Origin: an uncultured Amylibacter sp.
GTDB taxonomy: Bacteria; Pseudomonadota; Alphaproteobacteria; Rhodobacterales; Rhodobacteraceae
Direction: 5' to 3'
Length of the DNA: 64,000 nt
Assembly: GCA_947497475.1 (NCBI GenBank)
Contig: CANMGS010000002.1
Location: 682,001 to 746,000, forward strand
A model generated the notes under the pieces. It worked only from the letters and a program-made list of their open reading frames with translations. It was not told where the DNA came from and ran no database searches. Numbering within the stretch: the first letter of the stretch is position 1; every line of letters starts with the position of its first letter. Below are positions 7,123 through 16,006 of the stretch, in pieces. The translations under genes were made by a program, and so were the position numbers.

Positions 7123-8280
7123 TTAGACTTTAACGATTTTAACAGAATCTTTATCTGCTGATAAAGCGATTTCACCTTGGCATAATTTCAGGGCATTCTC
7201 GCCAAATACTTTTTTGCGCCAACCACTAAAAGCAGGTAAATTACGCTCGCCTGATGCAATCGCATCCAAATCAGCTGTATTACATATCAATTTAGTCGCA
7301 ACCCCTGCCTCTTCGGCGCTGGCTTTTAATAAAACTCGTAACAAATCCGCAAGACCGTCATTGCCTTGCTTCTTTATACGTTGCTCAGGTGCCTTTGGGA
7401 AATCATCAGGTTTCACTTTTGATGCAGATTTAACAGCAGATAGAATACCATCAGCAATAGCGCCAGCACGTGCATCACGCAGCAATAAGCGTGATCTTTT
7501 GAGCTGATCAATACTTGTAGGTTTTGTCGCGGCTAATTCTAATAACGCATCATCTTTGTATACGCGGTTGCGCGGAATGTTTTTCGTTTGTGCATGTTCT
7601 TCACGAAAACGAGCTAATTCACGAACGTAAGTTAGCATTTTACCAGAACTATTACGGGTTTTAACGCGTTTCCAGGCATCATCAGGATGTACAACGTAAG
7701 TTGCTGGGTTGGTTAGAATACTTAATTCCTCCTCAACCCATTCCTCACGGTTGCGCTTTTCTAGGCTGGCTTTCAGATGTTCATAAATCACGCGCAGATG
7801 TGTCACATCACCAATAGCATAAGTTTTTTGCTTATCGGATAATGGGCGTGTGCTCCAATCTGTAAAACGCGATGATTTATCCAATGCTTCATTTGCAATT
7901 TTACGTACAAGCGTTTCATAACCGACTTGTTCACCATACCCACAAACCATCGCGGCCACTTGCGTGTCAAACAATGGTGATGGAATTACACCTTTGTCGA
8001 CAAAAAAGATTTCCAAATCTTGGCGCGATGCATGAAACACTTTCACAACAGTTTCGTTTTGGAACAAATCATAGATTGGGTCCAAACTTAATTCATTTGA
8101 AAGGGGATCAATTAAGACAGCGTTTTCATTGCCCTGCCCTTTATAGGCCATCTGTATAAGGCAAAGTTTTGAATAATAAGTTCGTTCACGTAAGAATTCA
8201 GTATCTACGGTAACATACTCTTGCGTGGCACACTCTTTACAAAATGCATCTAGGTCGGCTGTCGTGGTTATTATCTTCAT
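7123..8280 (-). CDS. rnd: Ribonuclease D
   Basis: 385 aa, full length for RNase D. The DEDD exonuclease domain starts with VDTEFLRE (D26, E28), continues through VFHASRQDLEIF and ends with YAIGDVTHLRVIYEHL. An HRDC domain follows (ELARFREEHAQTKNIPRNR). It is a 3'-to-5' exoribonuclease that trims tRNA and other stable RNA precursors. It is monocistronic as seen here: convergent with the lipoprotein gene and 72 bp from the next gene on the same strand. Confidence 0.95.
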   Translation of the reverse strand: MKIITTTADLDAFCKECATQEYVTVDTEFLRERTYYSKLCLIQMAYKGQGNENAVLIDPLSNELSLDPIYDLFQNETVVKVFHASRQDLEIFFVDKGVIPSPLFDTQVAAMVCGYGEQVGYETLVRKIANEALDKSSRFTDWSTRPLSDKQKTYAIGDVTHLRVIYEHLKASLEKRNREEWVEEELSILTNPATYVVHPDDAWKRVKTRNSSGKMLTYVRELARFREEHAQTKNIPRNRVYKDDALLELAATKPTSIDQLKRSRLLLRDARAGAIADGILSAVKSASKVKPDDFPKAPEQRIKKQGNDGLADLLRVLLKASAEEAGVATKLICNTADLDAIASGERNLPAFSGWRKKVFGENALKLCQGEIALSADKDSVKIVKV

Positions 8281-8352
8281 ACCAATGGCTTTATGTCGTT
8301 ATCAAAGCTAAGGCAAGTTAAAGCCTTAAACGCAAGCGTTCTCGGCTAATAT

Positions 8353-9297
8353 TTAATTGGCTGCAAATAGCTGGTCATAGACATCTTTCATCGGGGCATA
8401 GATAATGTAGCTTCGTAAATTTGGCGTGAAAAACTCAATAGCAATGGCATCAAATTTTTTACGTATCTGTAAAAAAGCACCTAACGATGTATGAATACTT
8501 GCACTCGCAATTTGGATGGATTTGGCATTTTTACAATTTTCCGCAATAAATTCAGAATTATCTTTTGCTGTCTTTTGCGTAGCACAATATATTTTATCTG
8601 TATAAAATCTATAAGCCTTTAAATCTTTAGCCATGCGACTTCCAAAGTTTACATCAACTAAAGTTGGCAGAAAACTAGTCGAACCCGTGCTGTAAGTACC
8701 TGAATCATCCCATTCGACCTTAACCTTTATCGGTGCAATATGATCTTCAATATCGTTCATCGAAACGAACTTATCTTGATCAATGTTATAAAAACCAGTT
8801 ACCGCCTGTTCATATGACGCTTCAAGATTATGTATGAACCTGAAATTAAAAATCATTCTGCTTGTCTCTGCAGAAAGAATTCCCATACATTCATCTGAGG
8901 TTATACCGTTTTGAACCAGGCCAATATTTCCCTCTTTATTTAAATTATAACAAAAATCTTGATATTCTTTTGCCATAGCATTCGTCTTATACTTTTGAGC
9001 AATATGTTCAGATATTTTCGAAGCTTGTTTTTTAAATTCGTCACGCGACTTTGGCGTCTTTGAATTAAACAGAATATCTTTTGGGAAAATTTTTGGAACC
9101 CGAATATAACCTTCTACGTATTCTGACTTCTCTAATTTGTCAGATTTATAAGTGGCGAGTGGAAATTCATGGAATGATTTCCCTACTTGATATTTGTTCT
9201 TTGTATCAACATGCCAATCACCTGCAATTGCTGGCGATAAAGATGCAAATATAAAAGCTACACTCATGACTTTGCAAAGAAGACACTTAACTCGCAT
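8353..9297 (-). CDS. Exported protein of unknown function
   Basis: 314 aa with a signal peptide: basic start, hydrophobic stretch CKVMSVAFIFASLSPAIAG with likely cleavage after AIA. The mature protein is mixed alpha/beta and rich in Lys, Asp and aromatic residues, with several cysteines (DFCYNL, DECMG, KIYCATQ, AENCKN) that may form disulfides. No domain is recognised. Its A+T content is clearly higher than that of rnd next door and it lies beside a tRNA gene, both compatible with acquisition by transfer, but no att repeats or integrase were seen. Confidence 0.6.
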   Translation of the reverse strand: MRVKCLLCKVMSVAFIFASLSPAIAGDWHVDTKNKYQVGKSFHEFPLATYKSDKLEKSEYVEGYIRVPKIFPKDILFNSKTPKSRDEFKKQASKISEHIAQKYKTNAMAKEYQDFCYNLNKEGNIGLVQNGITSDECMGILSAETSRMIFNFRFIHNLEASYEQAVTGFYNIDQDKFVSMNDIEDHIAPIKVKVEWDDSGTYSTGSTSFLPTLVDVNFGSRMAKDLKAYRFYTDKIYCATQKTAKDNSEFIAENCKNAKSIQIASASIHTSLGAFLQIRKKFDAIAIEFFTPNLRSYIIYAPMKDVYDQLFAAN

Positions 9298-9395
9298 AAA
9301 TACCCCAGAATAAAGAAAAAGTTCTTATAAAATTACAGCATATATGTGTCGTTTAATGCAATAATTTTATTTGGGTGCTTATGTGCGGAAAGTTT

Positions 9396-9470
9396 TGGCT
9401 CCGACGGTAGGGATCGAACCTACGACCAATTGATTAACAGTCAACTGCTCTACCGCTGAGCTACGTCGGA
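9396..9470 (-). tRNA. tRNA-Asn (GTT)
   Basis: Read on the minus strand: TCCGACG acceptor arm, TAGCTCAGCGGTAGAGCA D-arm, anticodon loop with GTT (TGACTGTTAATC), GGTTCGATCC T-arm, CGTCGGA closing arm, discriminator G and encoded CCA at 9396. All four stems pair. The flanking stretches (9298-9395 and 9471-9621) contain no other gene. Confidence 0.95.
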
Positions 9471-9621
9471 ATACCAAGTGCAACATGCGCTGCGAGGCTG
9501 CGTATAACAGCAGCTATTTCAGCCGTCTATAGTGTTTTCGCAAGAAATTAAAAAAAATGTAATATCTACATAAATATCTGAGTGCTTGCACAGACACTCA
9601 CATCAGCATAACCCTTATTTT

Positions 9622-10953
9622 ATGATAGAACAGTGGATTAAATCAAAACTACCGCGCAGTCTGTTTGGCCGAGCAATGATTATTCTTGCGGTTCCTATTG
9701 TTGTGATTCAAATTGTTGTCGCCGCATTTTTTGCAGAACGATTGTTTCGCGACGTATCAGAACAAATGACATCAAACATTTCTTTGGAAATCAATCATAT
9801 CATTGATGGAATCAATCAGTCCTCTTCTCGTGTTGGGGCAATGGCTGCAATTGCTGAAAACGCCAAACCTTTGCGCATCAATGTTGCCTTACCGCCCTCT
9901 TTCTTACATTCACGAGATAGCTGGCTCTGGCATGATTTATCAGGTCGTTATGTGGCAAGATCTCTTCGAGATAATATCCCCGAGCTGGTTTACGTAGATT
10001 TGCAAACAGATCGAAAGTTGGTTCAAATAGGCATTCAGTCAGACAAAGGCCCAATACAGATGACATTTGCCCGAGCACGAGCATCTGCCACAAACCCGCA
10101 TCAGTTGTTAGTCGCGATGATTTTCACAGCATTATTGTTTACCGGGATATCTGTTCTATTCTTAAATAATCAAATCCGTCCGATTAAACGATTATCTGAC
10201 GCTTCCGAAGCCTTTGGACGTGGCTGGTCGATACCTTTCCATCCAAGAGGAGCACGAGAGGTTCGTAGTGCAGGCCATTCATTTTTAGCCATGCGTGCAA
10301 GAATTATTCGCCAAATTGAGCAACGTACCCTGATGTTATCAGGTGTAAGTCATGATCTACGTACACCTTTAACACGTATGAAATTATCTTTGGACTTGCT
10401 GGACACATCAGAAGAGGTCGAGCATTTAAAGCGCGATGTAGCCGAAATGGAGGCGATGTTGACCGAATTTCTAGACTTTGCACGCGGCGATTCTGGTGAA
10501 AAAACGGAAACAGTTGGTGTAAAAGCTTTAACAGAACGTATTGTTCGGAATTATGCGCGTGCAAACGAACCAGTAGAGCTTATTTTTAATGGAGAAACAT
10601 CCACGGATGAAACCTTAAAATGCAGAGAGCGTGCCGTTCAAAGAGCTATAGAAAACTTAATTGGTAATGCTATCCGCTATGGTGAAAAAGCACGTCTTAC
10701 CACTGTTCTAAGCCCAAAAAACGTATCCTTTATTGTCGAAGATGCTGGACCAGGTATCCCAAAAGAAAAACGCGCTGATGCTTTGGAGCCATTTGCGCGC
10801 CTAGATATAGCACGCAACCAAAATAAAGGATCTGGATCAGGGCTTGGTCTCGCAATTACGGCAGATATTGCGCGCAGTCACGGCGGTAAGTTAGAGCTCA
10901 TGCACAGCCAAGATCTTGGCGGTCTCAAAGCTGTTTTATCATTACCACGATAA
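9622..10953 (+). CDS. EnvZ-like sensor histidine kinase (no adjacent regulator)
   Basis: ATG at 9622 (MIEQWIKSKLPRSLFGR) is preferred over the TTG at 9586 because EnvZ-like proteins begin this way, giving 443 aa. Order: TM1 (about 18-37), a periplasmic loop, TM2 (about 163-181), HAMP, H-box with H244 (SGVSHDLRTPLTRMKLSLD), N-box (IENLIGNAIRYG), G1 (DAGPGIP) and G2 (GSGLGLAI). This is the EnvZ type of envelope-stress or osmosensing kinase. An ompR-like regulator is normally directly adjacent; here a tRNA gene lies on each side, so the kinase is orphaned in this window and its partner must be elsewhere. The start has no strong Shine-Dalgarno. Confidence 0.88.
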   Translation: MIEQWIKSKLPRSLFGRAMIILAVPIVVIQIVVAAFFAERLFRDVSEQMTSNISLEINHIIDGINQSSSRVGAMAAIAENAKPLRINVALPPSFLHSRDSWLWHDLSGRYVARSLRDNIPELVYVDLQTDRKLVQIGIQSDKGPIQMTFARARASATNPHQLLVAMIFTALLFTGISVLFLNNQIRPIKRLSDASEAFGRGWSIPFHPRGAREVRSAGHSFLAMRARIIRQIEQRTLMLSGVSHDLRTPLTRMKLSLDLLDTSEEVEHLKRDVAEMEAMLTEFLDFARGDSGEKTETVGVKALTERIVRNYARANEPVELIFNGETSTDETLKCRERAVQRAIENLIGNAIRYGEKARLTTVLSPKNVSFIVEDAGPGIPKEKRADALEPFARLDIARNQNKGSGSGLGLAITADIARSHGGKLELMHSQDLGGLKAVLSLPR

Positions 10954-10968
10954 TAATTATGGAGATTT

Positions 10969-11045
10969 TGGTAGGCCCGGCAGGACTCGAACCTGCGACC
11001 AAAGCGTTATGAGCGCTCTGCTCTAACCAACTGAGCTACAGGCCC
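10969..11045 (-). tRNA. tRNA with CAT anticodon (Ile2 or elongator Met)
   Basis: Minus strand cloverleaf: GGGCCTG acceptor, TAGCTCAGTTGGTTAGAGCA D-arm, anticodon loop CTCATAA, GGTTCGAGTCC T-arm, CGGGCCT, discriminator A and encoded CCA. The first acceptor pair is G1-U72, a wobble. CAT could be elongator Met or Ile2, read as AUA after lysidine modification. The acceptor pairs C4-G69 and C5-G68 resemble E. coli tRNA-Ile2 rather than tRNA-Met, so Ile2 is slightly favoured. It is not an initiator, since it lacks the C1xA72 mismatch. Confidence 0.85.
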
Positions 11046-11082
11046 ACCTTGAATGTCGGAATACTGTGCAGTTTCACTATGG

Positions 11083-12018
11083 TCAAGCAGTAGTCTCAGT
11101 CTTTTTTAGTGAATGCAAAAGATGGACATTATTATTTTTCCTGAATTGATCAATAATCGCATCGATTAACAACTGTGAACGGCGATTTAAGGAATGTTTA
11201 TGAGGGTAGATAATATATATTGGTTTGGGCGCAATGCTAAGTGACGGTAAGACTTCCTCTAATTTACCATTTTTTAAATGCTCATTCACTAATGCTCTGG
11301 GCATACGAGCATATCCAACTTCATTCGCAAGAGCGGATAAAACAACGTTTACTGTATTTGCTGTAAAGCCAACATGTACGGGCATTTTAATCTCAGTATT
11401 ATTGTCAGAAATAGGAATATATCCATTGCTGCGTGCGACACTGTAATCAATAAAGTCGAGGTTCAATATATCCTCGCGTTTTTGTGGTCGACTATGTGTT
11501 TCTAAATATGCAGGGTTTGCGACCAATATGGTTTCGATCATAGCAATTTTACGTGCAATTCCATCTGTATCCCCCAAATTACCTGTGCGAATAGCTAAAT
11601 CATAATCTTCGCGGACAACATCAACCAAACGATCTTCTACACGTAAGACAACATTAAGATCAGGGGTGGTATGTCTTAAATTATAAACAGCGTCTGCAAC
11701 ACCAAGTTCCGCCAGAACTAAGCTTGTGGAAATCGTGAGTGTACCAGATGTTGAATTACCTAATACATCCAGCTCTGCCATCAGTTCTTGTTGTGATCTT
11801 TTCATCTGGTTCGCGTATTTACAAACCACATGACCAGCTTTTGTTGGCCGAACTCCTGTTTTGCCGCGTTCTAATAACTTTTGACCATAATGTTTTTCTA
11901 AAGTTGCTATTTGTTGGCTTATTGCAGGTTGCGTTACGCCAGCCCTTCTCGCGCCTGCGCTTAATGAGCCTTCGTTAATCACGATTAAATAATTTTTTAG
12001 AAAGCCAAGGTGATCCAT
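11083..12018 (-). CDS. LysR-family transcriptional regulator
   Basis: 311 aa, standard LysR length. The N-terminal winged helix is clear (YLIVINEGSLSAGARRAGVTQPAISQQIATLE), followed by a LysR-substrate-type effector domain. GGATAA lies upstream of the ATG. It is divergent from the metallo-hydrolase at 12136, sharing a 117-bp intergenic region with an inverted repeat, the classic arrangement in which a LysR protein controls its divergent neighbour and itself. The effector is unknown. Confidence 0.9.
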   Translation of the reverse strand: MDHLGFLKNYLIVINEGSLSAGARRAGVTQPAISQQIATLEKHYGQKLLERGKTGVRPTKAGHVVCKYANQMKRSQQELMAELDVLGNSTSGTLTISTSLVLAELGVADAVYNLRHTTPDLNVVLRVEDRLVDVVREDYDLAIRTGNLGDTDGIARKIAMIETILVANPAYLETHSRPQKREDILNLDFIDYSVARSNGYIPISDNNTEIKMPVHVGFTANTVNVVLSALANEVGYARMPRALVNEHLKNGKLEEVLPSLSIAPKPIYIIYPHKHSLNRRSQLLIDAIIDQFRKNNNVHLLHSLKKTETTA

Positions 12019-12037
12019 TACTTATCCATAAGGTATT

Positions 12038-12054
12038 CTTATAATTAGTATAAG
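12038..12054. promoter_or_regulatory. Candidate LysR operator
   Basis: CTTATA-ATTAG-TATAAG is an interrupted palindrome that includes the T-N11-A pattern of LysR-type sites. It lies 20 bp upstream of the LysR start and about 80 bp upstream of the divergent hydrolase. Assigned from position and symmetry only. Confidence 0.45.
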
Positions 12055-12135
12055 TGCATCGATACTATTTAAACGTAAAGCATTAATGTAAATTATAAAC
12101 ATATAAAGCGAAAAAATTACATATAGGAGTTTCTT

Positions 12136-13110
12136 ATGGAAACGACACGAAGAACCTTTCTAACCGCTGCAGCTGCAGGAATCGCTGCCCCTGCTCTCAT
12201 AAATGCCACCCCAAGCTTTGCAAAAGCTCCCAAAAATGGCAAACAGATTACTGGTGTGTACACACATCAGGTTGGTAACTTTGAAATTACCGCTCTCTTA
12301 GATGGGGCGTTATTGTTATCACCTGATTGGGTGATAGGATATGATGAAGCAAAAGCCACCGACACATTCGCCAATAAACACCTACCATCACAACCGTCTG
12401 GTCACGCCATCCCTGTGAATGGATATTTGGTTAACACAGGTGAAAAGTTGATTGCCATTGATTGTGGTACAACAAATGATTTCACACCAACAACAGGAAA
12501 TTATCATACTTCTTTGGCTCAGGCTGGTGTCACGCCAGATCAGATTGATCATATCATTACAACACACTTACATGTTGATCACATTGGCGGCCTTACAGAT
12601 GAAAATGGTGCTGCTGTTTTTCCCAATGCAGACGTTATTACAAATCAAGTTGAATGGGATTTTTGGCATGATGATACAATTTTGGCGCAAGCGGATGATA
12701 ACTTTAAGAACTTCATAAATATCGCACGCACCCGTACAGCACCTTATTCAGACCGTATCACGCTGGGTAAAACAGACGCGGACATTGTGAGTGGTATAGA
12801 ACTGGTTTCTTTACCTGGTCATACTCCAGGCCACATGGGGGTTCATTTGCGTTCAGAAGGTGAGGAATTATTGATTTGGGGCGATATTATCCATGCACCA
12901 AAATTACAGTTTGAAAACCCTGACTGGACATTAGCCTTTGATGTTGATCAAGACACAGCAAGAGCGACACGTGCAAAACTATTGGATAAAGTTGCGACGG
13001 ATAAAGTGATGGTCACAGGTATGCACATGGATTTTCCGGGCTTTGGACATGTTGTTCGTAAAGGCGATCAGTATGAATTTGAAGCAGCAGCATGGGATTA
13101 TAATTTATAA
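12136..13110 (+). CDS. Exported metallo-beta-lactamase-fold hydrolase
   Basis: 324 aa. The N-terminus is a Tat-like signal (TTRRTFLTAAAAGIAAPAL, cleavage near SFA), so it should be exported folded with its metals. The zinc-binding motif is THLHVDH (H144, H146, D148, H149), with further ligands expected in LPGHTPGHMG and WGDIIH. This resembles the family of quorum-quenching lactonases and arylsulfatase- or alkylsulfatase-like enzymes, and the substrate cannot be assigned. AGGAG lies upstream of the ATG. It is transcribed alone and closed by a strong hairpin, and is probably controlled by the divergent LysR gene. Confidence 0.88.
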   Translation: METTRRTFLTAAAAGIAAPALINATPSFAKAPKNGKQITGVYTHQVGNFEITALLDGALLLSPDWVIGYDEAKATDTFANKHLPSQPSGHAIPVNGYLVNTGEKLIAIDCGTTNDFTPTTGNYHTSLAQAGVTPDQIDHIITTHLHVDHIGGLTDENGAAVFPNADVITNQVEWDFWHDDTILAQADDNFKNFINIARTRTAPYSDRITLGKTDADIVSGIELVSLPGHTPGHMGVHLRSEGEELLIWGDIIHAPKLQFENPDWTLAFDVDQDTARATRAKLLDKVATDKVMVTGMHMDFPGFGHVVRKGDQYEFEAAAWDYNL

Positions 13111-13117
13111 TACTATT

Positions 13118-13144
13118 AAGAGCGGGTATATCCCGCTCTTTTAG
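13118..13144 (+). terminator. Rho-independent terminator after metallo-hydrolase
   Basis: AAGAGCGGG-TATAT-CCCGCTCTT followed by TTA: a perfect 9-bp stem with a 5-base loop, directly after the hydrolase stop codon. Confidence 0.85.
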
Positions 13145-13239
13145 ACTTGTTATGAGTTTCCCAGTTGTAAAAATAGCTTGGCTATTTTCATTTCAGAATG
13201 CTTAGGGTAAAGGAAATCAAACGCAGTTTGGGGACACTT

Positions 13240-14283
13240 ATGAGCGATTCAAAAAACTCTATCACCTACGCCGATGCAGGCGTTGATATCGATGCTGGTA
13301 ACGAGCTGGTGGAGCGCATTAAGCCTGCTGCGAAATCCACAAAACGTCCAGGTGTAATGGATGGTCTTGGCGGCTTTGGCGCAATGTTTGATTTGAAAGC
13401 AGCGGGGTTTAACGATCCTGTACTTGTTTCTGCAACAGATGGTGTTGGCACGAAACTGCGTATTGCGATTGATACAGGTAAGCTTGACACAGTGGGTATC
13501 GATCTGGTCGCCATGTGTGTAAACGATTTGATCTGCCAAGGTGCCGTTCCCCTGTTCTTCTTGGATTATTTCGCAACAGGTAAGTTGGAAATCGATAAAG
13601 CCACAGATGTAATCAACGGTATTGCCGAAGGTTGTCGCCAAGCAAATACAGCTTTGGTTGGTGGTGAAACCGCTGAAATGCCAGGCATGTACGAAGGCGA
13701 AGATTTTGATCTTGCTGGTTTTGCCGTTGGGGCAATGGAACGCGGTGCGATGTTGCCAACAGGTGTTGCAGATGGTGATGTTCTAATTGGCTTGCCTTCC
13801 ACAGGCATTCATTCAAACGGTTATTCATTGGTGCGTAAGATTGTTGAGATGGCTGGTTTGGATTGGAATGATCCGTCCCCATTTAGTGACGGCCCTGCAG
13901 CTGATGCACTTCTTGAGCCAACAAAAATCTATGTGCGCCCTGCTGTGGCAGCATTAGAAACAGGCCATTTGAAAGCGTTGGCGCATATCACAGGCGGCGG
14001 TTTGACAGAGAACCTTCCACGTGCTTTGCCTGAAGGTTTAGGTGCAGAGATTGACCTAAACGCTTGGGAACGTTTGCCAATTTTTGATTGGTTGATCAAG
14101 CAAGCTGGTTTGGAACAGGCAGAAGCATTGAAAACATTTAACTGCGGCATTGGCATGATCGCGATTGCATCAGAAGAAAATGCAGCAGGGATAGAAGCAG
14201 CTCTTGCAAGCCAAGACATCACACCTGTACGCATCGGTAAAGTTGTTGCTGGTGAAGGCGTTTCTTACACAGGTTCTTTGTAA
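13240..14283 (+). CDS. purM: Phosphoribosylformylglycinamidine cyclo-ligase (AIR synthetase)
   Basis: The track starts at 13198; ATG at 13240 ([16 protein letters not shown]) is preferred because GGGGA lies just upstream and PurM proteins begin with this YADAGVD region. 347 aa. The signatures are present: [51 protein letters not shown] and [13 protein letters not shown]. It closes the imidazole ring in purine synthesis (FGAM to AIR, using ATP). purN follows with the TAATG stop/start overlap, so the two are co-translated. A small hairpin (AAAATAGC-TTG-GCTATTTT, 13170-13188) lies in the leader. Confidence 0.97.
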   Translation: MSDSKNSITYADAGVDIDAGNELVERIKPAAKSTKRPGVMDGLGGFGAMFDLKAAGFNDPVLVSATDGVGTKLRIAIDTGKLDTVGIDLVAMCVNDLICQGAVPLFFLDYFATGKLEIDKATDVINGIAEGCRQANTALVGGETAEMPGMYEGEDFDLAGFAVGAMERGAMLPTGVADGDVLIGLPSTGIHSNGYSLVRKIVEMAGLDWNDPSPFSDGPAADALLEPTKIYVRPAVAALETGHLKALAHITGGGLTENLPRALPEGLGAEIDLNAWERLPIFDWLIKQAGLEQAEALKTFNCGIGMIAIASEENAAGIEAALASQDITPVRIGKVVAGEGVSYTGSL

Positions 14284-14855
14284 TGACGAAACGCGTCGCC
14301 ATTTTAATTTCTGGTGGCGGCTCGAACATGGTTTCCCTTGTCGAAGCGATGAAAGCTAGTGACTTCAACGCAGAACCTGTTCTGGTTTTGGCGAATAATG
14401 CTGATGCTGGCGGTTTAGCAAAAGCCAATAGCTTTGGCGTATCCACAGCTGTTGTCGATCACCGCCCTTTTAATGGGGATCGCGAAGCTTTTGAAGTTGA
14501 GTTGAACAAGGTTTTAGATACCCATAAGCCCGATGTGATTTGTTTGGCTGGCTTTATGCGTATCCTCACAGAAAGCTTTATCAATCGTTGGGCTGGCAAG
14601 ATGTTGAACATCCACCCTTCTCTTTTGCCGAAATACAAAGGTTTGAACACACATCAACGTGCTATTGACGCAGGTGATACGGTTGCAGGGTGTTCTGTGC
14701 ATATCGTTACACCAGAATTAGATGCTGGCCCTGTTGTGGGACAGATCGAAGTGCCTATCTTGGATGGTGACACGTCTGAAACTTTGGCGGCACGTGTGAT
14801 TAAAGAAGAACATAAGCTATACCCTTCAGCGCTTAAAACATTTGTAAATGGCTGA
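14283..14855 (+). CDS. purN: Phosphoribosylglycinamide formyltransferase
   Basis: 190 aa. The signatures are the N-terminal ISGGGSNM, the catalytic region LAGFMRILTESFI, NIHPSLLPKYKG with the active-site Asn/His, and the HIVTPELDAGPVVGQ segment. It transfers a formyl group from 10-formyl-THF to GAR in purine synthesis. The start overlaps the purM stop by one base, and the last 8 bp overlap the TfoX-like gene, making a tight three-gene operon. Confidence 0.97.
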   Translation: MTKRVAILISGGGSNMVSLVEAMKASDFNAEPVLVLANNADAGGLAKANSFGVSTAVVDHRPFNGDREAFEVELNKVLDTHKPDVICLAGFMRILTESFINRWAGKMLNIHPSLLPKYKGLNTHQRAIDAGDTVAGCSVHIVTPELDAGPVVGQIEVPILDGDTSETLAARVIKEEHKLYPSALKTFVNG

Positions 14856-15183
14856 AAAACCATCCAGCATCCGTAATCTTGGCCCTGCATCGGATGAGTT
14901 TTATGGGCGTGCAAATATCACAACCGCAGAGCAGTTACGCGATTTAGGCCCAGATGAGGCGTATTTTCTGGCTTTGCAAGCTGGTGGAAAACCTCATTTC
15001 ATTGGCTATTACGCGATGGTGATGGGGATGCAAGGTCGCCCTTGGAACGATTGCCAAGGCTCCGAGAAAAAAGAACTACAAAAACGCTTTGATGCGATCA
15101 AGGCAAGACTTTCGCCAAAAGATAAGGGCCGCTCCCAATTGGAAACGGCCCTTAATGAACTGGGTGTGATTAAGAGAACTTAG
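14848..15183 (+). CDS. TfoX C-terminal-domain protein
   Basis: 111 aa. The IRNLGPASDEFYGRANITTAEQLRDLGPDEAYF segment matches the TfoX/Sxy C-terminal domain, a helix-hairpin-like module. The TfoX N-terminal domain is absent, so this is not a competence regulator in the Haemophilus sense. The ATG lies inside the 3' end of purN (8-bp overlap), so it is coupled to purine synthesis genes. Whether the link is functional is unknown. Confidence 0.8.
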   Translation: MAEKPSSIRNLGPASDEFYGRANITTAEQLRDLGPDEAYFLALQAGGKPHFIGYYAMVMGMQGRPWNDCQGSEKKELQKRFDAIKARLSPKDKGRSQLETALNELGVIKRT

Positions 15184-15234
15184 CCAACTAGCTCTAGGTT
15201 CTCGGACAATTTCGTTGAAATTGCCCTGCCACCT

Positions 15235-15260
15235 GAGTTGGTTGATTAGCCAACCAACTC
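15235..15260 (-). terminator. Hairpin at the 3' end of ndk
   Basis: GAGTTGGTT-GATTAGCC-AACCAACTC forms a perfect 9-bp stem that includes the ndk stop codon and last codons. It lies between the convergent TfoX-like and ndk genes. No strong T-run follows on either strand, so a terminator role is uncertain. Confidence 0.35.
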
Positions 15261-15668
15261 TAGACCGCTAAAGAAGAATGCGATTTCTTCTGCTGCTGTT
15301 TCAGGAGCATCTGAACCGTGCACTGAGTTTTCGCCAATTGATAGTGCGAATTCTTTACGGATTGTGCCAGCTGTTGCTTCTTCTGGGTTTGTAGCGCCCA
15401 TGATTTCACGGTTGCGTGCGATAGCGTTTTCGCCTTCTAGAACTTGAACAACGATTGGTTCTGAAATCATGAATTCGCATAGTTCGCCAAAGAACGGACG
15501 CTCAGAGTGCACACCGTAGAATGTTTGTGCTTGCTTCAATGTCAATTGGATGCGCTTTTGTGCAACAACACGCAAACCGCCTTCTTCGAATTTAGCTACG
15601 ATTTGACCTACAAGGTTACGCTTTGTTGCGTCTGGTTTCACGATTGAGAATGTACGTTCTAGAGCCAT
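15246..15668 (-). CDS. ndk: Nucleoside diphosphate kinase
   Basis: 140 aa, canonical length. The N-terminal [15 protein letters not shown] and the catalytic histidine motif SVHGSDAPE are intact. It transfers the gamma-phosphate between nucleoside triphosphates and diphosphates through a phosphohistidine. It is convergent with the purMN operon and stands alone. Just beyond the stop, at about 15180-15198, an imperfect copy of the last ndk bases (TTAGCCAACTAGCTCTAG versus TTAGCCAACCAACTCTAG) occurs at the end of the TfoX-like gene. Confidence 0.97.
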   Translation of the reverse strand: MALERTFSIVKPDATKRNLVGQIVAKFEEGGLRVVAQKRIQLTLKQAQTFYGVHSERPFFGELCEFMISEPIVVQVLEGENAIARNREIMGATNPEEATAGTIRKEFALSIGENSVHGSDAPETAAEEIAFFFSGLELVG

Positions 15669-15855
15669 GTCTATATTCCTTTAACAGAGGATGAATTTCT
15701 GCGCCGCAGTAACATGGAAATTCACACTTGGAAAGCATTCAATTATCAGTCGCAATGACCATGCAATTTTTACATTACAGATATGCTGAAATCACACTTC
15801 TTAAATCATAAGTTCAAGATTAAATGGGAATCACAGATAACCAATGGAGTTTGTC

Positions 15856-15999
15856 ATGAAAGATACTATGTTTATCGTTGTTGCGGGTTTGGCTGCAGTT
15901 GTTGCGGTGGTCACTGTTGCAAATGGCGATACCTCACTAAATACACAACAAAATAATACAGTTGTAAAACCAGCTGCTGTTTCCCCTTTCACATCATAA
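15856..15999 (+). CDS. 47-residue single-span membrane peptide (not in ORF track)
   Basis: ATG at 15856 with a good GGAG Shine-Dalgarno 7 bases upstream opens a frame of 47 codons ending TAA at 15997-15999. The peptide starts MKDTMFIVVAGLAAVVAVVT, one hydrophobic span or an uncleaved signal, followed by a short polar tail rich in Asn, Gln and Thr. A perfect 14-bp hairpin follows immediately, so this looks like a complete small transcription unit. Function unknown. The gene is called from start signal, hydrophobic pattern and terminator, without homology. Confidence 0.6.
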   Translation: MKDTMFIVVAGLAAVVAVVTVANGDTSLNTQQNNTVVKPAAVSPFTS

Positions 16000-16006
16000 T
16001 TATTTG

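Noticed and set aside
9298-11082. Genomic island at the two tRNA genes
   Set aside because: No integrase, direct repeat of a tRNA end or mobility gene is visible. The gene between them is an EnvZ-type core kinase.
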